Shown here piece after piece: positions 54,509 to 62,000 of a stretch of 62,000 nt of DNA; the stretch's first letter is position 1; every line of letters starts with the position of its first letter. A program made the translations under genes and the position numbers. Source of the DNA: Phoronis australis (Eukaryota; Phoronida; Phoronidae); assembly GCA_002633005.1 (NCBI GenBank), contig NMRA01000525.1, forward strand, positions 80,857 through 142,856. Reading direction: 5' to 3'. A model generated the notes under the pieces. The model was not told the origin of the DNA and ran no database searches. It saw only the letters and a program-made list of their open reading frames with translations.

Positions 54509-55154
54509 CAATTGGTCAGACTTCAAAACCACTCGGCAGGACTGGAAAACCAATTTGCCGGTGATCAAACGTGTTGCCCGGGCTTCAAAACCACTCTGCA
54601 GGACTGGAAAACCAATTTGCCGGTGATCAAACGTGTTGCCTGGGCTTCAAAACCACTCGGCAGGACTGGAAAACCAATTTGCCGGTGATCAAACGTGTTG
54701 CCCGGGCTTCAAAACCACTAGGCCAGTGATCAAACGTGTTGTCTGGAATTCAAAACTCGATGGCCTCGCCCAAAAAAAATAGTTGACTAAACCCAAAACA
54801 CGATGGCCGGTGCTATAACCAGTTTGCTGGAGATGAAGCAGGACGACCAGACTTCCTCAGAGACTGGCTTTGAATGCCTCGAGGATTCAAGTAACAAGTA
54901 ACATCGGGTGTTTAGTTTTCGTACCCGTTTGTTTTGCTCAAAATCAGTGTTTTGTTCGTCCATTGTGTTTGAACACCGACCAACCCATTTCAGGTCTGGC
55001 CAATCAGGCTTTTGGGTGCGGCCATCTGGTTTCAAGGTACAGGCCAACTCCTTTTGAGGTGCGACTGCCAAGTTAGAACACCGGCCATTCGCTTTTGCAG
55101 TCTAGCCAGCTGGGTTTGAAGTCCGGGCAAGTGGTTTTGAAGTCTGACCAATTG
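54509..55154. mobile_element. Foldback (TU-like) element made of about 21-bp subrepeats
   Basis: caattggtcagacttcaaaa then ccact occurs at 54509-54533 and inverted at 55130-55154. The arms are made of degenerate 20-21-bp subrepeats (core ttcaaaaccact-ggc-gg), in opposite orientation on the two sides of a centre near 54860. The left arm also shows a 62-bp higher-order period (54522, 54583, 54645). The layout resembles the foldback elements described in sea urchins and flies. Confidence 0.8.
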
Positions 55155-57144
55155 TTGATTCCACCCTTGAAATGGGAAGAGGATCATTTGTGCACTAGCG
55201 CCACCGAGTGATAACAGAGTCAACAATTACAAGAATATTTAGGATAGCATATGGCTAACAAGTGAAATTTTATCCTTTTTTCCACGAAACATACGTAGCA
55301 TTAAATTAAAGGATTTTCTATGTACCACAGCTACCATTGAAACAAAGTTTTGAAAAATTTTGAGCGTCCACTTTACACCTAAAACAGCTTCCGAAGATGA
55401 CTTTCAGCTAGCCAACGTACAATAAAACATGATTCGTGGGTGATTTTTTAAAATTTGAAATGCTACCGAAAAGATTATAGAAATTTATACAAAAGGCACT
55501 TCAACGCTACATAAATGGTACATCTGAATGGACACCCCATGCAATGCATTCAAAACAAAGGCAGACTTCAATGCAGAATGCAGCGTGCAATGCACAGCAA
55601 CGATTTGCCAAGAATACCACCCTTTTCCAGCAGATTCCTGTATATAAGCCAGGGGCAAATATTTGGCAAGTGGCATTTTCAGGTGAAAACTTGCATCTGA
55701 ACAGACACCCAGCCATTTATTTGGCAGTACAGAAGGTACAACTCAGTTTATCAACACTACACCCAACGCTAAAAACAGAAAGTTTTCAGGACACTTGCCT
55801 CAGTAATATACTGGAACCGCTAAAAGATAAAACATACTAGTTACTAAGTTTTTCATAGCAATTTTCTGTGAAATGGGGAGTTTTAGGGCTTGACCATGCA
55901 TAACTTTCAAAATATGCACCTTTGGTATATTTTCAATTTCTTTTTGAGGTATGCATCCACTAAGCATGTAATTGGCTGGGCTTGTAGACGGTACGGCAAA
56001 AAGTCTTCAATTTGGGACAAATTTGGCTAAAACTAACATATTTCCTTACCACTTAGTTGCAAGTGCCAAAATTTTACCATGCCAAACAAACAATTACAGA
56101 AGCAAAGTAAAATTTCTTGAAGTTATTTTTGTTGAGAAATTTGACAATTAAGTGAAATTTCAACTGTTTGCCATACTGTATCCCAAACCGAAAGCTGTAT
56201 TGATGAAAAAACCGACTGGTTTCTTTTGGCCAATTTTATCTACAACACAGACATCAAAAAGAACCATAATTTACAACACATCCAAGACAGCATATTCTAA
56301 CCTGCGCACTCCTGGAGCCTGTTTCACTAAACTGTAACTTTGCGGGGTTTTATTACTGGAGTCTCGACTTACCACCAGTCTTAACTTTTGAGTTTTGTAT
56401 TATGTATAAAAACTTTAATCATTAAGTTTAGAAATTTTAGTAGAACAGGCCCAGCCAGCATTTCAAATGTAGAAACTAGAATTACAAAGCAGGAGGATGT
56501 TCAAACAACTCGCTCATAATAGAAAGTCCAACAAGCCATAAACATAATCGCTAGATAGCAAAGCCACAGAAAACTTGGTGAAATGGCAGGACACTTACTA
56601 GTTGTCTTGCATTTGCTTTGCAAGACATGCAGGAAATAGCAAACACCAATGCATTACAAACATTTGGCCCCCCAACTGAATTAAAACGAAAACTTCACAA
56701 TCAATCAATTTTGCCAAGGCAACAACAGACTAAAATGGTAAAATTGTTATAATTTTTACAGACTGATGTAACAGTACGTACATGTATGTGATTTTCTGAA
56801 CATGAGTACAAAATAGGCAATGAAATGCGTTATTGATTGATTCTGAAATGACTGACACTATTGCAGGAAAACGCAAACTACAGATGTGAAAAGAAATCTG
56901 CCTGCCTATCACTTGCGCATTCACGATCACTTTGCAGTTTCCATAAAAAAATGTCGTAGAAATTTGGTGTTCATCATTCAGTAATGTGTAACAAAAATGT
57001 CCATGCAATGGTTATGACGACAACAGGAAATGTCAAAATTCATGAAAACAGCGAGACAGTAATTATGAATGCGGTCTCCTAATGTGAAATGAAGATGGGA
57101 CATGACAAAATGAGAGTTTTGTCCGCACGTGCACGTGACACTCC
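55155..57144. other. Region downstream of the CP2-family gene
   Basis: Probably holds the 3' UTR of the CP2-family gene at its right side. An inverted pair cctgtttcactaaactg / agtagaacaggccc at 56312-56452 is likely another small MITE. No coding exon found. Confidence 0.4.
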
Positions 57145-57188
57145 TCAGGCCATGTTTTTCAAAATCACACCAAAGGTGTCTCCCTCAT
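57145..57188 (-). CDS. TFCP2: CP2-family factor, last coding exon
   Basis: 44 bp. Acceptor tatatttcag; encodes D-EGDTFGVILKNMA then TGA. It corresponds to the vertebrate NDSYHIILK end. Short but in phase with a good acceptor and family match. Confidence 0.85.
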
Positions 57189-59989
57189 CTGAAATATACA
57201 AGTTAACGTTATTCAAGACTTTTAAAGGTTGCTAAGCGCAACTAATAATTTCACCAGGGGTCAGAATCTAATTTTCTTACGCAAAATCAAACTTGAACTT
57301 TATTTTTGACATTTTCTGTTCTACTTTGACATGACCTCAAGATAAGTGTCTAATACTCTGTGCTGGAATTTATTACAGTGCACGTGGATGAGTGACTTAT
57401 CATATTTTGCACTTGATGACACCAGAATTAAAGATATTATTTAGAGTTTGGAAATCTCGATTTTTTACTAGTTTGTAGCTTATATCTAGGGGTCAAGTGC
57501 AAATTTGGACTAGACACTGGTTTGCCATACAAAATACAGTCAAGCACAGAGTAATAGATACATGTAATTATCTTGAGCTCATATTATAGAGAAATGGCAA
57601 ATGCTTAATCTATTTTTGAGTTCAATTTTGAGTAAAAGGAATACTTAGATACCGGTCCCTGCTGCCTGTTCATGGAAACGACTTATTTCCACTTAACTAA
57701 TAGTCCTCAGTGTAAAGCATGACATGTGAATTGTGATATATTTAGTTTAGTTTTCAGCAACAACAACTAGCTAACATTTAAGCAAAAAGTTACTAACTAG
57801 ACAAAGTGGCAGGTGTCTACGAAATCAAATCAAATTTCATGACAATTGAGACAAAGGCAAAAAACAAAGTTGACAATAGGGATTGCCACCGAAGCTGAAC
57901 CAATCACAAAATTTACGTCATTCGTGGGTCATCTCAATAGGAATATGTCAGAAAACTTCACAAACATTTATCAAGGGGTTTGGGAGGTACAGCAGCAGAC
58001 GAAGGATGGAGATGACAGAATAATGCGCCCACATATTTGTGCGTGTGCATGCGCGTGTGCTTGCATGTATGTGTGGGCGCACAAAAATGCAGTCAGCTTT
58101 TGGAATGAATACTAAATGGACACAAAAGATGATGAGAAACCCTTCCAAAGGAGCACGTGATTCAAGAGTAATGTTTTAAGATGGCACAGCTCGCTGTAAC
58201 GGATATTCAATCCACCTCGGAAGATTTATGAGCAGAAATGAAGCGAAAGTCCTCCATCTCACCACAGCGCAATACACTCATCAGTCGCTAACTGGCGTCC
58301 CTGTACAACTGTAGCTAGGTAGACTGAAAAGCAGCTGGAACGTTTAACCCTTATCCTGCTGTGCCTCTATTCAGACTACTTTCCATGTGTGCTGAGCTAA
58401 GTAGGTCACCACTACTACTGTACACTAAGCTGTTGTGGAGGTCACCCAGACAAATGACCTAACAATTTTAAATTGGAAATTTGAAAGGGAAATATTAAAT
58501 AAACAGAAAAGAAGTCAATACAAAACTTGTGCAGAATTTAATGGAGATTTTCACCATGTGTAAGTCTTTATCATAGCCTTGGTGAAAGTAAACTGATCCA
58601 CTGTCATCCTCTCCCGTATGGCTCCAGCCATATAATGAAACTATGTGTCTACACTTACATAAACCTGCCAATATCTCCCAAACTAGTAATCACAGCCATA
58701 TGGTTTAAATTGGAGAACAGTAGAGGAAGTTGTGAAGTATGGAATGCTCATGTTCACATATCTAAACAACATTCCAGGGCTCTTACAATTTCTGAATGAA
58801 AATCACAAGTGTCCTGGGGTGAGTGCACTCTCCTAGCGCAGCCCAGCTGTAATTTATTATAGTCGATTGAGTACACCCTACGCATTTTAATAGGATAATT
58901 GGCATGTCGGCTGACCTCGCCTAGCGCAGGATAAGGGTTAATGCAATACTTAGAGTACAAGGCGGTGCATGAGATGGACTTCTGTGATTTAGTGGAAGTG
59001 GAACATTTTGCCAAAACAACGACCTTATTTATTGGCACATACAAGAATGACCCCACATGGAGAATGAGCCTCCACCCTCATGTACATACCTTGCAGCACT
59101 TGCACAGCAAGTCTCGACTCATCCTTGAAGGTAGCGATGACCTCGTCAGAGATGAGAATGTGGATGCCGCTGGGGCCGAGAATGTACAAGTCTTTGAGTT
59201 TGGATGGTGAACAACTGAAAAGATGCGCCAGCCGTTGCACTAGCTCCAGCACTGACAGACTCTCCAGGTAGATGGCGTGGAATACTGCAACAAAAGATCA
59301 GCAAAACACAGTGAGTAGCTGGAGTCGTGTGCCAATAGCTGCAATAGTTTCACAACACTATGGGCATGTAGTACCAAAAAAGGCCCTGGTGCATTTCTGG
59401 AAACCAGTATAAAAATCAAGATTTACAGGCAATCGGATTGTGCAAGGAAAAGCAAGTTAATTGGAAAATCTGAAAAAATCTAGAACAGTAACCCGGAGCA
59501 AATAATGATGGTACACTCCACATAGCGCTTGATAAAAAGTTATTCATGTACCAAATTTCAGAAGAATACCTCAAAGGACCGCAAAGCAAAAATTCGAAAA
59601 ATGGCTATCACGGCACAATCTTGCATCCAATTTGGTCTAAAAACATTGGGTTTCAAGCGTTTTAGCAGGTACAAGTTGTGGGTAAATTTCAAGTTGACTG
59701 GGCGAAAACTGCGTCCTCTAGCACGCACACTAACAAAAACGAAAAACTTCATGAGTAACAAACTTGGAAAATTTCGTATCGTCGAGTAATAACACATCCT
59801 CTGCTACACTACTGGTGTTGTCAGAATCAACGTTCGCATTTTAGCCATTGCCCTTCATCAACGGTCACCAGGGATGAACACATACCATCTTAAGTCAACA
59901 TCTTACATGACGTGTTAGTACAAAAGTACATCGACATACCTTGTTCCTGTTCCTGACATACGTAAATTGTTAAGCGGGGGCGGACAGCT
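57145..59989 (-). CDS. TFCP2: CP2-family transcription factor (TFCP2/UBP1 type), C-terminal three exons only
   Basis: Partial gene on the minus strand: exons 59989-59940, 59284-59090 and 57188-57145, phases 1, 1 and 1, stop TGA at 57147-57145. The encoded C-terminus reads VRPRLTIYVCQEQEQ, then VFHAIYLESLSVLELVQRLA, GPSGIHILISDEVIATFKDE and finally DEGDTFGVILKNMA. This matches the end of TFCP2, UBP1 and TFCP2L1, where (V/L)RP(R/K)LTIYVC leads into an ubiquitin-like oligomerisation domain ending (Y/F)xxILK. These proteins are nuclear DNA-binding factors that act as dimers or tetramers; the DNA-binding and SAM-like domains must lie past position 62000. I could not find the preceding exon within 59990-62000. 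Grainyhead proteins have a related but more distant C-terminus and fit less well. Confidence 0.93.
57825..58090 (-). repeat. Element family D, copy 4 (terminal piece)
   Basis: Degenerate end of family D: aatttcatgacaa, ggtttgggaggtacagcagc, gatgacagaataatgcgccc, and a closing palindrome (gcgcccacatat ... atgtgtgggcgca) whose loop has expanded into a TG/CG-rich stretch. Between the last two CP2-family exons. Confidence 0.75.
58348..58937. mobile_element. piggyBac-like MITE
   Basis: TTAA at 58344-58347 and 58938-58941 flanks the inverted ends cccttatcctgc and gcaggataaggg. TTAA duplication and CCC/GGG ends are typical of piggyBac elements. 590 bp, no transposase. Confidence 0.75.
59090..59284 (-). 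CDS. TFCP2: CP2-family factor, second-last coding exon
   Basis: Acceptor tgttgcag, donor gtatgt, 195 bp. It encodes VFHAIYLESLSVLELVQRLA, then LFSCSPSKLKDLYILGPSGI and HILISDEVIATFKDES, the C-terminal oligomerisation domain. Confidence 0.95.
59940..59989 (-). CDS. TFCP2: CP2-family factor, third-last coding exon
   Basis: Acceptor cttatttcag, donor gtatgt, 50 bp. It encodes AVRPRLTIYVCQEQEQ, the hallmark linker between the SAM-like and C-terminal domains. Confidence 0.92.
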
Positions 59990-60950
59990 CTGAAATAAGC
60001 AACATGGAGGAATGAAAAAACAAACATTGTTCACATTTCAAAAAGCAACATCTAACTATTAGTTGGATGAGTTTCAAACAAGCCCAGACTTCAACTTGCA
60101 GTGAAATAAGTAATTTCAAAGTCAGTTTACTAATAAATATCAACATCTTGTATTCCAAAATTAAATCAAAACATATTTTCCACATAATTATATACAACGA
60201 GCAACAAAACCTAATACTAGATGATTCATGTACGATAATTCAAGGTAATGATAAAAGTTTTAATAAGATCATTTGCCAACAAATACATTTAAAGACTTAG
60301 TTTAAACTAACGGTTGTCATTAAATGTGAATAATACCTTGGAATATCACATTTCAAACAATGGCAAGACTCAAAAGTGTTTTGATGCAGTTTTGATATCG
60401 TTGCAAGATAACGCAAGTCAACACTTTTTGTTTTATATGAAAATAGTCTGGTCTCAATAGAGTGCACCTCATTCATATTTTATCTTACTTAGACCTTGAC
60501 CTTCCGATATAGTGCTCAATATAATAACTTCAACAATATTTGTCAAGTGCCTCTACACAGTTCGTGTCTAAGTCACTCAAAAAAGCATGGTTACCACTCA
60601 TTTTGTTTTGCGTTTTCCATTGAATTTCTATGAGTTTTCCCAGATACTATCTTCACTTTACATCCACTTATTTTTCCACACATAGAATGATATACTCAGT
60701 CCAGATTGGATGCGCTGGTGTTGTTTATTCCACAAAAGCTGAAATTTCTGTTTACCATTAAGACGTGTCTGATAAGACCACAGCCTTATATTCGAGATTG
60801 TGTTTTGGCAAGAACAAAAGCATTACGTATGGAATTCACAACACGTATTGTGTATGGTTTTCTTTAAATTTTTTCTCTACCACTCATTCAATATTGTCAT
60901 GGAATGGTCAACGTATAGTTCAGGGCCCTTCGTCGGGCTACTAACAGGAA
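59990..60950. other. CP2-family intron
   Basis: AT-rich, no exon or repeat recognised. The preceding coding exon must lie beyond 62000 or was missed. Confidence 0.4.
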
Positions 60951-60954
60951 TCTT

Positions 60955-61345
60955 CATGTCACATGGTCACCAGTGGGTGGTCCTTGGTTGTTCCCCAACG
61001 CCACGTGGTGAGTATTACTTGCGAGGAGATGCTGGTAAATGGCTGGTAATTCATATCCTCTGTTTCTGTTCCATTTTGGTTTATTGCTCATGATTTCTAC
61101 AGTTTCTCTGATTTTACGATTCCAATATTTATTTTTTGTAGACAGTATTTTGATTGTAGGTTTCAACTGCTTCTCCTAAAATCTGAGAAGCAATCGAAAT
61201 CATGAGCAATAAACCAAAATTGAACAGAGACAGTGAATATGAATTACTAGCTATTTACCAGTGTCTCCTCGCAAGTAATAGCCACCAGGTGGTGTTGGGC
61301 AACCACCAAGGACCACCCACTGGTGACCACGTGACACACAGATTC
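60955..61345. repeat. Long inverted repeat, arms of about 145 bp
   Basis: The left arm 60955-61105 and right arm 61198-61345 are reverse complements at roughly 85-90 percent by eye (ggtttattgctcatgattt against aaatcatgagcaataaacc at the loop side; ggtcaccagtgggtggtcct against aggaccacccactggtgacc outside). Spacer about 95 bp. Both arms read MSNKPK-NR and LLASN and QGPPTGDHVT, so they copy one parent sequence, perhaps part of a retroelement. Confidence 0.88.
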
Positions 61346-61364
61346 CCGTTAGTACCCCGAAAAA

Positions 61365-61390
61365 GGGCCCAAGATGGGCCCGAAAGCTAG
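61365..61390 (+). ncRNA. Hammerhead-like stem II and GAAA motif
   Basis: Perfect GGGCCC-AAGAT-GGGCCC stem-loop followed at once by GAAAGCT. The CUGANGA box is not present upstream (CCGAAAAA instead). It follows the right arm of the long inverted repeat. Confidence 0.3.
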
Positions 61391-62000
61391 GTCCGCAAAC
61401 ACAAACAGGTCGCCGATAGGTAATTACTCTATCCCCTATACTATGTAACGGCGCAACCTGTGAACATTCATTCTGTCAATAGTCTATTAAGCTTAACACT
61501 CCTTTTAGTATGTCAAACATTCTGGTCATGACTCACTGCCAGAAAACGCACAAAAAATTATGACTGGCCATTCAAATAAATGGTGCAACCTAATCGCATA
61601 TAGGGCACTGCCATGGCTTTACACAGCAGGTTTTACCGTAACTGACTGTTGGCAAGCTTACTTGAATGCATACACCAGCACTTGCACAATAAGGGTTTTA
61701 TATTTAGTTTAGTACGTTATAATTTTCCATGCATTATACTACTTTGTCATTTTCCATGAGTCCTGTATTAACGGAAACTATTTTTGTCATTTTTATGGCT
61801 TCTGGTTTTCAGTGTCGAGTGATAAAAAGGAAGCAAAAACTGTACACGTGGTATTAAACACATGATACCAGACAGATGTATAAATTCGATAAGAAATTTA
61901 ATTCCTGACACAAACAACTCCCAACTGTTAAAAACTTGGGGTGTTTTGTACCTGAAATGAATATCAGGCACAAGATCAGCTTTAGTATGCAGCCGCTGTA

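Overview
This is a piece of an animal nuclear genome, probably from a marine invertebrate. Genes are split into short exons (41 to 195 bp) by introns of about 0.5 to 8 kb with GT-AG borders, the sequence is AT-rich, and the introns are full of short inverted-repeat elements, minisatellites and decayed retrotransposons. The proteins resemble vertebrate orthologues closely, and the mix of Penelope-like, gypsy and foldback (TU-like) repeats would suit an invertebrate deuterostome. A lophotrochozoan cannot be excluded, and I cannot name the species.

Layout. (1) 249-18021, plus strand: a complete 11-exon gene for alkylglycerol monooxygenase (AGMO), 452 residues, with the full eight-histidine iron-binding signature. 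(2) 19652-21872: a decayed gypsy retrotransposon on the minus strand, with a Penelope-like fragment inside one LTR. (3) 44107 down to 22354, minus strand: a complete 9-exon gene for IGBP1/alpha4 (PP2A regulator), 343 residues. It is convergent with AGMO, and its introns contain a THAP pseudogene and an 835-base assembly gap. (4) 44297-52411, plus strand: a complete 3-exon FMC1 gene (mitochondrial ATP synthase assembly factor), 108 residues. FMC1 and IGBP1 diverge from a 189-bp interval that must act as a bidirectional promoter. FMC1 intron 1 contains a second gypsy element with intact borders and a 5-bp target duplication. (5) 59989 down to 57145, minus strand: the last three coding exons of a CP2-family transcription factor (TFCP2/UBP1); the rest lies beyond the right edge.

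The four genes have unrelated housekeeping roles (ether-lipid cleavage, phosphatase control, ATP synthase assembly, transcription); I see no pathway linking them. All protein calls were made by splicing exons by eye and matching remembered family sequence; no search was run.

The unusual material is repeat biology: a family of about 150-bp monomers arranged in a roughly 450-bp higher-order unit; minisatellites that grew out of transposon termini at two loci and out of a repeat interior at a third; a 70-bp tandem repeat that contains the splice acceptor and first bases of AGMO exon 9; hammerhead-ribozyme-like motifs; a foldback element made of about 21-bp subrepeats; and a palindromic hairpin inside an FMC1 intron.
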